Assembly (NCBI GenBank): GCA_027563935.2
Contig: CM050449.1
Span: forward strand, 60,033,949-60,097,948
DNA from: Costus lasius
Lineage: Eukaryota > Streptophyta > Magnoliopsida > Zingiberales > Costaceae
DNA: 64,000 nucleotides
Direction: 5' to 3'
Shown in pieces: positions 12,831-25,700 of this stretch. Positions within the stretch are counted from its first letter, which is position 1. The number at the start of each line of letters is the position of its first letter. The notes under the pieces were generated by a model. It was given only the letters and a program-made list of their open reading frames with translations, had not been told where the DNA came from and searched no databases. The position numbers were made by a program, and so were the translations under genes.

Positions 12831-13508
12831 CAGCAACAGCAGCAACCTGTGCTCTGTTTCCAACTCATAGGTCAATCTCTCCAGTCCGTACCGATCTACT
12901 TCTTTTAAGCCCCTGCATCTTTGTACAAATATGAGCTCCACATGCGGTATCTAATACCCATGAAATAGGAGTAGAAAGGTTGACTTCAGTAACATAAATA
13001 CCTGAGCTTAAAGATGAGGCCTTGCCTCTCTTCTTCTCATTCTGAAGTGGCACCATGTCCTTCAACATGTGAGGTGGCCCTCCACACGAATAGCACTTGT
13101 TATTCCTTACTCTTTCCATTTTTAATTTCAGATCTTTGGTCAAACCTTTCGGCTCACCACACTGAATATCTACTTTTGGAGGGTTTAGCTCAACCAATTC
13201 ATCAATGAGCTGCCTTAGATTAGAAATGATCTCAGAGGCACTCTTAGATTCATATTGCCCACTAAATTCAGGCGACATGTTGGTTAGCATCAAATTAGCA
13301 ACCTCTAAAGTATCAGCCTGATGCTTATCATAAGCATCCCTCTCAGCCGCTGAGGCTGAGCATGGAAATGGCTCAAGAATAGATTGCTCAAGGACATAGA
13401 GCTTCCTTTCGAGTTTGAGCACGATTCTCAAATTCATATACCAATCCAGTAAGTTGGATCCAATCAACTTATCCCTTTCCATGACAGATCGCAGTGACCA
13501 TCTGCCAT
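12831..13508 (-). pseudogene. E3 gag-protease remnant
   Basis: The longest open piece runs 13482-12865. It begins with a gag-like N-terminus (GSNLLDWYMNLRIVLKLERK). It then jumps from ISNLRQL to IDELVELNPP, so about 80 residues of central gag are missing. The zinc knuckle is degenerate (CYSCGGPPHMLKDM, last Cys lost). The protease motif VLDTACGAHIC is kept. The probable original ATG is at 13508-13506, four bases after a TTGTTGTAG acceptor-like site, but it is out of frame by one base with the rest. Confidence 0.8.
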
Positions 13509-13685
13509 TGTTCTACAACAACCAAGAAACAGCAGATTATTACTACATTCGAGTCATTTAATCTGGACTTGTTTTAAATGACCATGGCTCCCACTATTTT
13601 AATCGAATTGACAACCCACAAAGTCAATCGGGAAATTTAAAATTTCCTAGTGAGATGGGATCCTTAATCCACATGACGCTTCACG

Positions 13686-14022
13686 TCCCACGAGGGTGGG
13701 ATGAGATGCACAAAGTGACCCATGCTTCCTAAGGTGGGCACGCCGGCCATTTGCTCCAAGCAATTCCCCTTATTGAGACAGTCTAGGCATTTCATGTCCA
13801 GTGAGGGCTGGATACAGCATGAAATCCCAACCTCTCAATGATGCCTGTAGAGTCTCATCATGTGACTAGCACATATGAAATTATAGTCAAGTCCATTCCT
13901 AATCGTTATGCCCCGGGCCAACGAGTTTCCTTGCGAAGGTGCGCCCGGTTAAAACGGACTGGGGAAACCATTGCCACCACACACCTTCTAAAGATAAGTG
14001 GGTGTGTCCCACGAGGGTGGGA
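13686..14022 (-). other. E3 leader duplicated hairpin
   Basis: The 16-bp inverted repeat TCCCAC-GAGG-GTGGGA occurs twice, at 13686-13701 and 14007-14022. Its position corresponds to the twin hairpins of the other leaders, but the loop and spacing (321 nt) differ. Confidence 0.5.
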
Positions 14023-15091
14023 AACAGTTCACAACACCACTGATCGATAGCTTGATGAGGGCTATGCATTAGAAGGCTACTAGACTTGATATTTTAGTGA
14101 GAGTTTTTGAGGTCTCATCAACTCAGTTTTATCTTATGTCTAACATTACAGGCATGTGATCGTATAGTGATAACATAATGATAAAACATCACAGGCATGC
14201 TTTAGCAGATAATGAAAGCAGTAAAGGGATGATGTGATCATAGCCTATTCAAGACATTGAACCAACCCATGCCAAGAAGGGGTTTAACTCTTGACCTATG
14301 TTCCAAGCCCCCAAAACAAGACCTAACCAAGCCGACCTCTAGCTTGATCTTCAAGGTTGGCTCCAAGGTCCTCTTTCAAGCAGGATGTGCCACTTAGCGA
14401 GCACAAGAGGTATAGCTCACAAGCCAAAGGGCTTGGCCAATTCATCTTGCGCCCCATGCACCACCAAGCCAAGCAATGGTGCTTGTTGCGCCACCATCCA
14501 AGATGTGCCACCATGCAGCATGCTCCAAGTGGATGCGCCCCTAATCTTCTTATTAATTAAAAGCAAAAAGATAAGCAGCACGCAGGCCTCACAAGGATAC
14601 AACACAAGCATGCATAGGGGCTTGACTCATGATCACAACATCATGCACAATCATGGTACTTACTCATGCAATTCTACATGCTCATGAAAAACTCAAAATC
14701 ATGAAATTTTAGTTTCTCATAAAACAAGTCTCTTTTCCTCATCCTTTTATCACAAATCTTTTAGTTATTTGTGATTAATTTTTCAAGGTGATTTTATGGA
14801 TCCTTTCGGCTGGCAATTTTGTCAGATCAAGAGACTCGGCCAATCCGAAGACACAATGCCCGTCCTACGACACAATGCCCGAAGACACAATGCGCCTTTT
14901 ATCTTAAATCAACCAAGAAAAATAATCCAAAAATCTAAAAGAAATTGACAAAGAGGATAGGAGAAAGAAACTTTAATTTTTTTTCTAATTTAAGAAAAAC
15001 ATATGATTATGGCATATGCAATTTACGAAAATTACATCATGGCATGTGAGCATCGAAAAGCATGAAAAACATCATTCGAGGCTCGCAAGTC
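14023..15091 (-). other. E3 leader, upstream part, no gene seen
   Basis: This is untranslated leader of E3, A/T-rich near 14690-15010. It includes three nearby copies of GACACAATGC(G/C) around 14850-14892. I see no conserved reading frame. Confidence 0.6.
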
Positions 15092-15103
15092 GCTCTGATA
15101 CCA
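15092..15103 (-). other. E3 primer-binding site
   Basis: Sense TGGTATCAGAGC lies one base from the 5' LTR end. This is the usual initiator-Met-tRNA site. Confidence 0.88.
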
Positions 15104-15104
15104 C

Positions 15105-16958
15105 TGTCGGAAAACCCCAGGGACATTTTACAATTTTTGGCATTGAAACAATACATAATACATGTGCAGCAGAATCAATGTCCCCGAAACAGGCCAGTCC
15201 CAAAAAACCCAGTGCGGATCGTCAAGCGAGGGGATCGACATGATGTGATAGAAAGTACCTTAAGCGAGCAAAGAGATGCCGATGTCGAGATAGGCGCCCA
15301 TGTGTTCGCCCTCTGTAGTCTCACACACACGGACTCCTCGAGCTCTCTTCTTCCGCGCTTGGTGCTAACCTCGGGAAGAAGATCCACGCCTTTGGTTCAC
15401 CTTCTCCAACCTTGCGCCACCTCCAAGGATTATGCGGAAAGGGTTGAGAAGAGGAGATTCAGATGCCGCCAACTCCAAGCCTTCTCACGCCAAGAAGAGA
15501 AGAGGAGATGCACACTTGCGGCTAGGGTTTGGAGGAAGAGAAGATTGCGCCTCTTGAACCCTTGCTCTCGCCCCTCCTACTTGCACACGCCTCCTAGGAG
15601 TGGTACTCATGAAATCATCATCCAAGAGGAGTGACAAGGGGTCCTATTAATAGAGCAAAAGGCGGTTCATGAAGGGCTAGGATCAAGACAAGTGGGCGGG
15701 TAGGATGAGAAGGTTTGAGGCAAGGAAAGTCTCCAAGACATTTTCATAATTCTCATTCAACCCTCCCTTATTTGCCCAAGCCTTCCCTAGTGCACCAAGG
15801 CCTTGCCTTGCACCCCAAGTAATGCCATATAGGCATTCATACCATAAGGGTTAAAGGGGTAGGCGCATATTGCTTCTAAATGAAGCAAACTTTGCCAATT
15901 CCCCCCATTATGCCCATAGGTGCCTAGGGGAGAAGATTTGTCCCCATTATACCCTTTTAGCCCTTCTTCTCTTCATGACAACTTATTAGTGAGCCCAACA
16001 TAGCAATGGGACTAGCCCAAAGTCCATTACCCATGTTAACCAAGCTATTGGATCCAATCCAACTTAACCCAAGGTTAAATGAGGCTAACCATGGTTAATT
16101 CGGCCAATATGCCAAAAATAGAAGTTGGCTCCAATAAGTTTCTTCCAACTCATCAGGCCCATTGGCATTGATGAAATCTCCAAAATAGATCCGAGTTTTC
16201 CAATAACTCGATCATAAGGCTTCCCGATCAATACGAGAACTCGAGTGTCTTGGTGTGTGACCCTGTAGGTTCCTTTGACATTGGCAGTGCTAACCTAAGG
16301 TCATCACAAGTAGTGAGTGGCACCTAGCAGTGCATCGCTGCTAACCAAGTCACCGGAATGGACAAGTCATCGCAACAGGTACAGATACATACATTACAGT
16401 CCCTTTGCCGAACTGATATCCGATTGGACAAGTGTGTCATCACTTGTTTTCATCCAATCACATGGCTATGACTAAATCTGGTCTTTACCTAGGTATGGCC
16501 ATACACTTTCAGTCATAGATCATAGAGGAGCTCCATGGATATCATACTTCCACAAGGAAGGGGCAAATCCTTTATCTGTCAATTGGTCTTCTCATATGGG
16601 TCGTGACATGCTCAATAACAACCGTTATGACCTCTCAATTACGGCAAGGTGTTGGGTTGTATCAAAGCATATCCCTAACCATATAGAAGAGTCAATGACC
16701 TCAAGTCCAAGGATCAATGTATCTCCTATCACTTGTGAGGTTAACTTATGACACCAAGTCATAGCCTCACAGCGGGTCAGTCCAGTATATCCACCACTGA
16801 TATACCCATATGTCTGCGTTAGCACCCCGTGCCTAACCAGCCCATATACCTGTCTTATAAGTACCATAGTTGTCCCTTATCCACTAAGGTATATCGACTG
16901 AGGACAATCTTTTGAGCACAGATCCAATCTGTCTCCAGGGACATTATCATGTAAGTAC
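15105..16958 (-). repeat. E3 5' LTR, interrupted by E4
   Basis: On the sense strand it ends in CCGACA at 15105, next to the primer site. The upstream end is missing because E4 begins at 16959. The first part in sense direction shares only short blocks with the other LTRs: TATGGCCATACACTTTC near 16493, GGGTCAGTCCAGTA near 16775 and TATCGACTGAGGACAAT near 16892. It is at least 1854 bp long. Confidence 0.8.
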
Positions 16959-18640
16959 TGTTGGGGTATGCCCTTAAGGCTAATGTTTGAGGCCTTGGGT
17001 TGTTATCAGTATCATGTATAAACTCTATGTTTATAAAGGCAATGGTTGTTATTCAGGTTGTTACATTATCTGCTGCAATATGTATACTTCTGAATAATGT
17101 CTCAATGCTGTTCAGCTTGGCTGACATGCAGTATTGTCCTTAGTCGAGATATCTTGGTGAACATGAGACAGCCTTGATATGATTGAGACTAATATGTGTT
17201 ATAATCTTATAGGATGCTTCGAGCATGGAACAAGATGTAGACTCATGGGTACATTGGATGTACTAGACAGGCCCTACTTAGGATATTCGATTGCTTGTCA
17301 CAATGTGAATAATCCTTGTATGCAAACAAGTGGCATATTTCCTCTGACTTGAGATCACTTGTGTTTCTAAATGATGATTGGCATTGTTTTGAGGTAGTTC
17401 AATATCATTTGAAACATAATGGTTATAGACTATCTTGGATAATGAGCATGAGTCATGTTAGGGCACTAGTGATAGATATAGGATTGCCGTCTCCTTGTTT
17501 GGAGTGTGATGTTCTGTTGGGGCCCCCTGGATGAGATGGTTGAGAAAGTGTATGGCCATACCCAGATGACTATGTTCATCTGATCTAACCACTCTCATCA
17601 TATTAGAATTACAGGCTTGACACGCTTGTCCAATAAGAACATCCAGTGGCAAAGGAAACACATATGTCAAGTGACTTGGGTTCACACTTGTGCTGTGGTT
17701 TGGGTGTAGTCTTGGAAGACTCTTTCCTTTATATCGGGAGACAGTGATGTGTTGCTAGATACCCCTCACTGATCGTGATAACGTAAGTTATCGTTACCGA
17801 CATTTAAAGGAAACCCTTAGGGTCGCACAATTTGATGATATGGCTTACTTAAGTCAGATCGTGTGGACTGAATTGTTTTGGTTCAGTTTAAAGGGATTTA
17901 AACTCTGATTGTAAGTGAGATCTGGTCTGATCATGTTTGATTGATTAGGGCTTGAGATCGGTAAGCTTCGATCGAGAGAATTGATGCTAGATTGGTGAGA
18001 TCAAGAGCATCAAGAGATGAATGGTTAGATCTTGAACCTTATGGTTTAATATGATCTAGACCAATGCTTGGTTTGATTTGGTCTTTGAACCAAATGTAAT
18101 TGAACCGGCTCATCAAGTGAGCGCATGGTTCAAAAGGGGGAACATTGCGATTTGTTCACTAAGCGTGAACACTTGAACGTGTGAGGATTTACTATTTTTG
18201 GAAGTCATGCTTTCCAAAATAGGTAGCACGCCTCACGTTCGAGGGATCGCCCCTATTCTCGCCCCTCTTTCTCTCTTGCTCTCGTGTGACTTGTAATAAC
18301 GAGTGTGGAGAGAGGTATTCGGCCAAGGAGAGAACTTATCTCGTAATCTCATTCCCTTCAGCGATCAGGAGACTTGGAGATCCTTACTAGCATAAGGAAG
18401 AACAAGGAGGAAGCGATCTATCACCTTGTGTGCGGTGCCTTTGGAGAAGAAGCACACGCTTCTTTTGATTCCAAGTCGCCATCCAAGAAATGGCATTGGT
18501 ATGATCCCCTTCTCGATCTATACATGTTATTAAAGTTGATCATATATTCATCATGCGATCCTAGGAAACCCTAATTTCCTCTTTTGCAAGTTCTGATATG
18601 CGCCTATTAGGGTTTCGCCCCCCCCCCTTTAGAAACTTTC
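16959..18640 (+). repeat. E4 5' LTR (1682 bp)
   Basis: It starts TGTTGGGGTATGCCC, ends ACTTTCA and is followed by a primer site. It is inserted in the E3 LTR. The left flank agtac (16954-16958) is the expected target duplication, but no right copy is found because the 3' half of E4 is gone. It carries the start-exon motif ATGGCATTG before GTATG (donor 18499). Confidence 0.92.
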
Positions 18641-19291
18641 AATTGGTATCAGAGCCGAAGTTCATGTATGAATCATATGATTGCTTGATGTGATCCTTGT
18701 TTGCGCATATGAATAGATCTAAGGTTATCATCATGCGAAAATACTACATGCATGATGTTTACTTGTTAGCGCATGTTAGAGATTTTTTGTCAAAACAAAA
18801 CCTATCTTGCGCGCATCCACTAGATCTATAAGCGCCTACTTTAAAAAAACTTAGACGGGTTATTAGGGTTGAAGTCATCGTCCAGTATAGACCCAATAGT
18901 CTGATCAGACCATCTGACAGCCTAGATGGGTCGACCAGATGGCACCTATGCGCAAGCATGAGGTGGCTATAGGTCGACTGCAGAAAGGCATGTAGCGATG
19001 TCTGATTTAGACAACCAGTGAACGCTCATGATTAAGGCCCGGGGTCACACCCGCTTGCCAGAACTCATGAGGGACGTTCAGCCCTTAACGCATGCATTGT
19101 TGACCATGAGGTCGGCTCAAGTCGGTTATGACTTGGTGCATGCAAGGGCAGGGGGTCTGACTAGGTCTGATGAGTGGATCCCTATTAATGGACCGTTGTA
19201 AGGTAGTAGGGCACATAAGGAAATAAAATGAAGCCAACGGGTTTTTCGAAAATTTTATTTTCTTGATTGGATCACATGATGTTTGTATAAC
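18641..19291 (+). mobile_element. E4 primer site and leader, truncated by E5
   Basis: TGGTATCAGAGC at 18643-18654 is the primer site. The following about 640 bp match the upstream leaders of E5 and E9. E5 begins at 19292. The rest of E4 (gag-pol and 3' LTR) is absent from the window, most simply removed by the deletion ending at about 26000-26032. Confidence 0.85.
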
Positions 19292-20990
19292 TGTTGGGGT
19301 ATGCCCTTAAGGCTAATGTTTGAGGCCTTGGGATTATATCAGTATCATGTATAAACTCTATGTTTATAAAGGCAATGGTTGTTATTCAGGTTGTTACATT
19401 ATCTGCTGCAATATGTATACTTCTGAATAATGTCTCAATGATGTTCAGCTAGGCTGACATGTAGTATAGTCCTTAGTCGAGATATCTTGGTGAACATGAG
19501 ACAGCCTTGATATGATTGAGACTAATATGTGTTCTAATCTTATAGGATGCTTCGAGCATGGAATAAGATGTAGACTCATAGGTACATTGGATGTACTGGA
19601 CAGACCCTACTAGGATATTCAATTGCTTGTCACAATGTGAATAATCCTTGTATGCAAACAAGTGGCATATGTCCTCTGACTTGAGATCACTTGTGTTTCT
19701 AAATGATGATTGTCATTGTTTTGAGGTAGTTCAATATCATTTGAAACATAATGGTTATAGACTATCTTGGATAATGATCATGAGTCGGGTTAGGACACTA
19801 GTGATAGATATAGGATTGCCGTCTCCTTAATAGGAGTGTGATGTTCTAAAGGGGCCCCCCTGGATGAGATGATTGAGAAAGTGTATGGCCATACCCAGAT
19901 GACTATGTTCATCTGATCTAATCATTCTCATCATATTGGAGTCACAGGCTTGACACGCTTGTCCAATAAGAACATCCAGTGGCAAAGGAATCAAGTATGC
20001 CTAGTGAAGTAGTTTCACACTTGTGCTGTGGTTTGGGTGTAGTCTTGGAAGACTCTTTCCTTTATATCGGGAGACAGTGATGTGTTGCTAGATACCCCTA
20101 ACTGATCGTGATAACGTAAGTTATCGTTACCGACATTTAAAGGAAACCCTTAGGGTCGCACAATTTGATGATATGGCTTACTTAAGTCAGATCGTGTGGA
20201 CTGAATTGTTTTGGTTCAGTTTAAAGGGATTTAATCTCTGATTGTAAGTGAGATATGGTCTGATCATGTTTGATTGATTTGGGCTTGAGATCGGTAAGCT
20301 TCGATCAAGAGAATTGTTGCTAGATCGGTGAGATCAGGAGCATCAAGAGATGAACGGTTAGATCTTGAACCATTTGGTTCAATGTGATCTAGATCATGGC
20401 TTGGGCTGATTTGGTTTGGACTTTGAACCAAATGCAATTGGATTGAATTGGCTTAAACCGGTTCACATGAGTGAACGCTTGGTTTAAAGCATGTAGGCGT
20501 TTTGGCGGTTTCATTGAGTGGGCGCATGGCTTCATGTATTTCTATTTTTAGAAAGCATGTAACGCCACTTCTTGTTGAACGCCTCAACGCCTTAAGCCAA
20601 AGTTCTTCTTTCTCGACGCCCTCTCTCTCGTGTGGCAAAAAGGCTTCATGCCTTGGAGAAATTTTGACAAGCAAACTCTCATCTCAATTCCCTTCAAGCG
20701 ATCAAGGATACATTGAAGAACTTTGCTAGCACAAAGGACTCAAAGGAGCAAGCCATCTCTCTTCTTGTGTGCGGCTACCTTTGGAGAAGACCCCTTTCGA
20801 TCTTTGCTTCCAAGGCACCATCCAAGCGATGGCAATGGTATGATCTTTCTTCTAGATCTATCTACATTGCAAGGTATTGAAAGTTGATCATATGACATAT
20901 AAATTGATCTAGGAAACCCTTGCTTCCGCTCGAAAATTTTTATATGCGCCTACTATTAGGGTTTCGCCCCCTTGTTTTAGGGGACTTTCA
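19292..20990 (+). repeat. E5 5' LTR (1699 bp)
   Basis: TGTTGGGG start, GGGACTTTCA end, primer site two bases later. It resembles the E4 LTR closely but with many scattered differences, so they are separate insertions and not one LTR pair. It contains ATGGCAATG before GTATGA at 20829-20843. Confidence 0.95.
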
Positions 20991-20992
20991 AT

Positions 20993-21004
20993 TGGTATCA
21001 GAGC
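20993..21004 (+). other. E5 primer-binding site
   Basis: TGGTATCAGAGC, two bases after the LTR end; the usual initiator-Met-tRNA site. Confidence 0.9.
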
Positions 21005-22285
21005 ATGCGGTTCTATATGTGTTCATATGATTGCTTCATGTTACTACTTGTGATCCATGTTTGCGTGGGTAGATCTAATCATCATGCGAATATAACATGT
21101 TAAACATTAGATGCTTGTTTTATTCATGGTGGCGCATGTATGATGTTGGCGCAATGTTGTATTTTTGTTTTATCAATCAAAACTTAACTTGCGCGGCTCA
21201 ATTAGATCTAAGCGCCTGCTATAAGTCCTTAGACGGGTTAGTAGGGTTGAAGTCACAGTCGAGTCTAGATCCAACCAGTCTGATCAGACTATCTGACAGC
21301 CTAGATGGGTTGACCAGATAGCACCTGTGCGCAAGCACGAGGTGGCTATAGGTCGACTGCAGACAGGCGTGTAGCGATGTCTGGTTGAGACAACCAGTGA
21401 ACGTGCATGAGTTAGGCCCGGGGTCACACCCGCTTGCCTGAACTCATGAGGGTCGTTCAGCCCGTTGCATGCATTGTTGACCACTGGGTCGACTCAAGTC
21501 AGTTAGGACTTGATGCACGCAAGGGCAGTGGGTCTGACTAGGTCTGATGAGTGGATCCCTATTAATGGACTGTTGTAAGGTAGTAGGGCACATAAGGAAA
21601 ATAAAATTGATGCCAATGGGTTTTTCAAAATTTTATTTTCTGGTTTGGATCACATGTTGATTGGATGCCATGATGCTTGTTTATTTAATCTTATGTGGGC
21701 AGCCTAATTTAATGTGTGCTGTGCTGGGGCCTGCGAGCCTGGTATTAAATTGTAAATTAATTTTTATTGTGATATGCGCATCACATGTTATTTAATTTAT
21801 AAAGTGTAATTGACCTGCGAGTCAATCTTGTCTAGATAGATTAAATTGTAATTTAATCAGACAAGAGCACAGAGCACACTTGGCAGAGGCGCATGCAGCT
21901 TGAGGCTTGACCAGGTGGGAGGTCCAGGGTTCGACTCTGGGACAGGCGCATTTACCTGGTGGGCGCACCTGAGCTGCAATGGGCGCTTGGGCCCTGGGTT
22001 GGGCCAGATGAGATGCTAAAGACCCATGAAGAGCTCAAGTGAAGACTTAAGTTGAATTAAGGTCTTACCTAGGCTTATTGGGCGTTTACCACATAAGATC
22101 AGCATGCTTTCTATTTATTGTTTATATAATTAGAATTGCATGATTTAATCTTCTGCTATCGCCATAGGTTATGCATGATAGTTAAGAAGATAAAAGACCG
22201 TTAAAATCCAACGCTATAATATCAAGCACGTAAGCCTTCTGACGCGAAACCTCACTGTTCTGACTATCGTTGGGGCCGTGTTGTA

Positions 22286-22506
22286 CCCACTCAGTGGGCA
22301 CGCCCATCTATCTTCAGACGGTGTGTGATTACACCTGCGTGTTACAGAGAAGGGATTTATCGCTTCTCGTTGCTCAGCATAGCACGTGGTGGTCCAGGAA
22401 GTAGGTTGGGTCAGCTTGACCATGTAGGTTACATACTGAGCATATGTGAGCTATATGGAGGCAGCCATCTGTGGGATCGGAGACTGTGTTGTACCAACTC
22501 AGTTGG
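22286..22506 (+). other. E5 leader twin hairpins
   Basis: CCCAC-TCA-GTGGG at 22286-22298 and CCAAC-TCA-GTTGG at 22494-22506, both after TTGTA. The spacing is 208 nt, one base shorter than in E1. Confidence 0.55.
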
Positions 22507-22792
22507 CACAGTCTGCTGGATTGCCCAGATGAAGGGGAATCGCACGGGTTGGCGATTGGCAGGGACTGCCTACCAGAAATTAGTGCTTGTACTCTCTGTG
22601 CATCTTATCTCGCCTGAGCGGGACGCGGAGACCAAGTATGAAATCTGGATCCCATCTCACTAAAAGAGCGTTACTCTTTTGGACTGTTTAATGGATTTTT
22701 CAGCCAGATAAAATAGTGAGAAAAGAATCATTCTTAAGTCCTGAATTGATTCTCACATTGATACTGACCTTGCTGTTCTTGCATTGTTGTAG

Positions 22793-25700
22793 ATTACTGC
22801 AGCAACGAACACCACGAATTTCAATGTGCGATCCCTACTGGAAAGGGAGAAGTTTGCTGGACCAAACTTCTCAGACTGGTACGGACACCTTAAGATTGTT
22901 CTTAAGGCTGAGAGGAAGCTGTATGTCCTCGAGACGGCTATACCGCCTCAACCCGCTGCGAACGCCGCAAGGGCGGTTCGGGATGCCTATGAGAAGCATG
23001 TCAATGATAGCATTGATGTCGCTTGCCTGATGCTTGCGTCTATGACGCCAGAGTTGCAGCGTCAGCATGAGGATCTATCTGCTATACAAATTATAGCAAA
23101 CCTCAAGCTGCTGTATGCTGCACAGGCTAGGACTGAACGCTACAATTTGACTAAGCTTTTCTTTCAGAGCAAACTGGCTGAAGGGAGTCCAGTGGGAGCT
23201 CACGTACTCAAGATGATTGGGTACAAGGAGGCTCTTGAGAAACTGGGACATACCATCAATCAGGAGCTTGCTGTAGACATTATCCTGCAGTCTCTTCCGG
23301 CTACTTTTGATCCGTTCATCATTAATTTTAATATGAACAAGATCGACTGTACCCCGGCAGAGTTGCTGAATATGCTCTTGACTACAGAGTTGACTCTAAA
23401 GGGAAAGCCTTCATCCTCTGTCTTGATGGTTCCTTCTAGGAACAAGAAGAAAGGGAAGAAGGGCAAGGCCCCTGTCAAGAACTACAACAAGGCTCTGAAA
23501 CAAAAGGTTAAGCGGTCGAAGGAATACAGATGTTTCCACTGTGGCCAGCTGGGTCACTGGAAAAAGGACTATAAAGCGCTCCAAGGAGACAAGAAGGGAA
23601 GTTTCGCTTCTGGCTCAGGTATTTTTGTGACTGAGGTCATGGTTTCTTCTTCCATATCATGGGTGTTGGACACTGCATGTGGAGTTCACATTTGTTCAAA
23701 TGTACAGGAACTCAAGAGAAGAAGACAGGTGGGACAGCATGAGGTGGACCTACGAGTTGGAAACGGAGCACGGGTTGCTGCTGTTGCTGTAGGAGAATAT
23801 CACATCTCATTACCATCTGGACTTGTATTAGAATTGAACAATTGTTATTTTGTACCTAGCATAACGAAAAATATTATCTCTATTCCTGCTCTTGTCAGGA
23901 AAGGGTTTTCCTTTGAATGCAATATTTCAAAGTGTGTTATTTCTAATGATAATATTGTTTATGCTACTGGATCAATTAACAATGGGTTATTCATGTTGGA
24001 CATGGAATGTTCTATACAAAATATTGATAATAAGAAAGCCAAGTATGCTGATGACAGCACCTTGCTATGGCATAGTCGTTTAGGCCATATTAACAAGAAA
24101 CGCATTAAGCGGTTGCATGATCATGGACTGCTGGGATCATTCTCCTATGAGGAGATTGATACATGCAAAGCTTGTTTAATGGGTAAAATGACGAAGGCTC
24201 ATTTTCCTAACAAAGGTCAAAGGGCTTCGAGTTTACTTGACCTTATACACTGTGATGTGTGTGGGCCATTTAGTAAACATGCCAGAGGTGGCTATTCATA
24301 CTTCATTACCTTTACTGATGATTTCAGTAGGTATGGATATGTCTATCTAATGAGACATAAAAGTGAATCTTTTGACAAGTTCAAAGAGTTCAAAAATGAA
24401 GTACAGAATCAACTAGGCCGAAATATCAAGGCACTTCGCTCAGATCGAGGTGGAGAATACCTAAGTCATGAGTTTACTGACTATCTGAAGGAGTGTGGGA
24501 TTATCTCACAGCTCACTCCGCCAGGAACACCGCAATGGAATGGTGTGTCCGAAAGGAGGAACAGAACCCTATTGGATATGGTTCGTTCGATATGAGTCAG
24601 GCTACTCTACCTTACTCCTTTTGGGGATTTGCACTGGAAACAGCTGCAAAGGTACTAAACCGAGTGCCATCCAAGGCAGTTTCAAAGACGCCATATGAGT
24701 TATGGTATGGGAAACAGCTGAGCTTGACATTTATTAAGATCTGGGGTTGCGAGGCTTATGTCAAAAAGCTCGTCTCTGGGAAACTAGAGAGCAGATCTGA
24801 GAAATGTATCTTTGTCGGTTACCCTAAGGAAACTAAGGGTTATTATTTCTACGATCCCAAAGAGAACAAAGTATTTTTTGCTCGGACGGCTATTTTTCTT
24901 GAGAAGGAATTTCTTCTACAAGAGGCCAGTGGGAGAGAAATAAAGCTGGATGAGAATCCAGAAGAAGGATAAAGTAGTCAAGCACAGTTGGATGAGCATG
25001 AGCCAGTAGAACAGGTTATTGAACAATCTAAGGCTCAGATATCACGGGAATCGCGAAGATCGGGAAGGATCCGTCGATAGCCTGAGCGCTATGACGGAGT
25101 CTACATCATTGATCATGATGAACCCCTCACTTATGCGGATGCGGTCAGTGACCGGAATCAGCGAGATGGCTTGAAGCTATGCGAGCCGAGATGGACTCCA
25201 TGTCAGATAACCAAGTCTGGGATTTGGTTGATCCGCCTCCGGGAGTAATCCCTATAGGCTGTAAATGGATCTTCAAGAAGAAGATTGACATAGATGGTAA
25301 CGTGGTTACCTATAAAGGCAGGCTAGTTGCGGAAGGTTTCAAACAAATCTATGGGATAGATTATGATAAAACTTTCTCTCCTGTAGCTATGTTCAAGTCT
25401 ATTCGGATCATTCTCGCAATAGCAGCATATTACGATTATGAGATCTGGCAGATGGATGTGAAGACCGCTTTCCTTAATGGAAATCTGGATGAGGATGTGT
25501 ATATGATACAACCTGAAGGTTTCACTAATCCATCATATCGTCATAAAATATGCAAGTTAAAGAAGTCCATTTATGGACTTAAACAAGCATTAAGAAGCTG
25601 GAATATTCGTTTTGATGAATCAATCTGTGAATTTGGTTTCATCAAGAATGAAGATGACCCGTGTGTATATAAGAGGTTTAGTGGGAGCGTGATTACTTTC

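Larger units (their letters stand above)
13513..15258 (-). other. E3 candidate leader intron (1746 bp)
   Basis: The acceptor-like tttcttggttgttgtag ends at 13513, as in the other elements. A donor-like AAG-GTACTT lies at 15258 in the 5' LTR. Here the gag ATG is downstream of the acceptor, so splicing would only shorten the 5' UTR. The donor choice is weaker than in the other elements. Confidence 0.35.
8862..16958 (-). mobile_element. E3: old divergent Ty1/copia element
   Basis: This minus-strand copia element belongs to a different, diverged family. From right to left it has a 5' LTR (15105-16958, cut by E4), primer site 15092-15103, leader, damaged gag-protease (13508-12831), a 1.6-kb foreign insertion, then integrase, RT and part of RNase H (11186-8862). 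The frame is broken by many stops and shifts, and an internal gag segment is missing. RNase H and the 3' LTR lie left of the window beyond E2. It is the oldest element here, judged by decay and by how many others sit in it. Confidence 0.88.
20838..22792 (+). other. E5 candidate leader intron (1955 bp)
   Basis: The donor GTATGA at 20838 follows ATGGCAATG. The acceptor gcattgttgtag ends at 22792, with a branch-like CTGAC about 28 nt upstream. The nominal gag start codon is ACG (22814-22816), so the LTR start codon joined by splicing is the only obvious AUG in frame. The interval contains the primer site and both hairpins (22286-22298 and 22494-22506). Confidence 0.62.

Noticed and set aside
11187..12833. 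The E3 insertion as a solo LTR with TGTAGG...CCTACA ends
   Set aside because: The CTCCTACA at the right side is ancestral protease coding sequence shared with all other elements, so the apparent terminal inverted repeat is coincidental. The flanks agtga and gcaac do not match as a target duplication.
15201..15634. 190-codon ORF near the E3 LTR and GA-rich ORFs at 11692-11968 as host genes
   Set aside because: They lie in LTR or insertion sequence, are not conserved and show no domain.
16959..20990. E4 and E5 LTRs as the two LTRs of one element
   Set aside because: Both are followed by a primer site and leader, they have different flanks, and they differ at many positions including small indels. 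They are two 5' LTRs of two elements.
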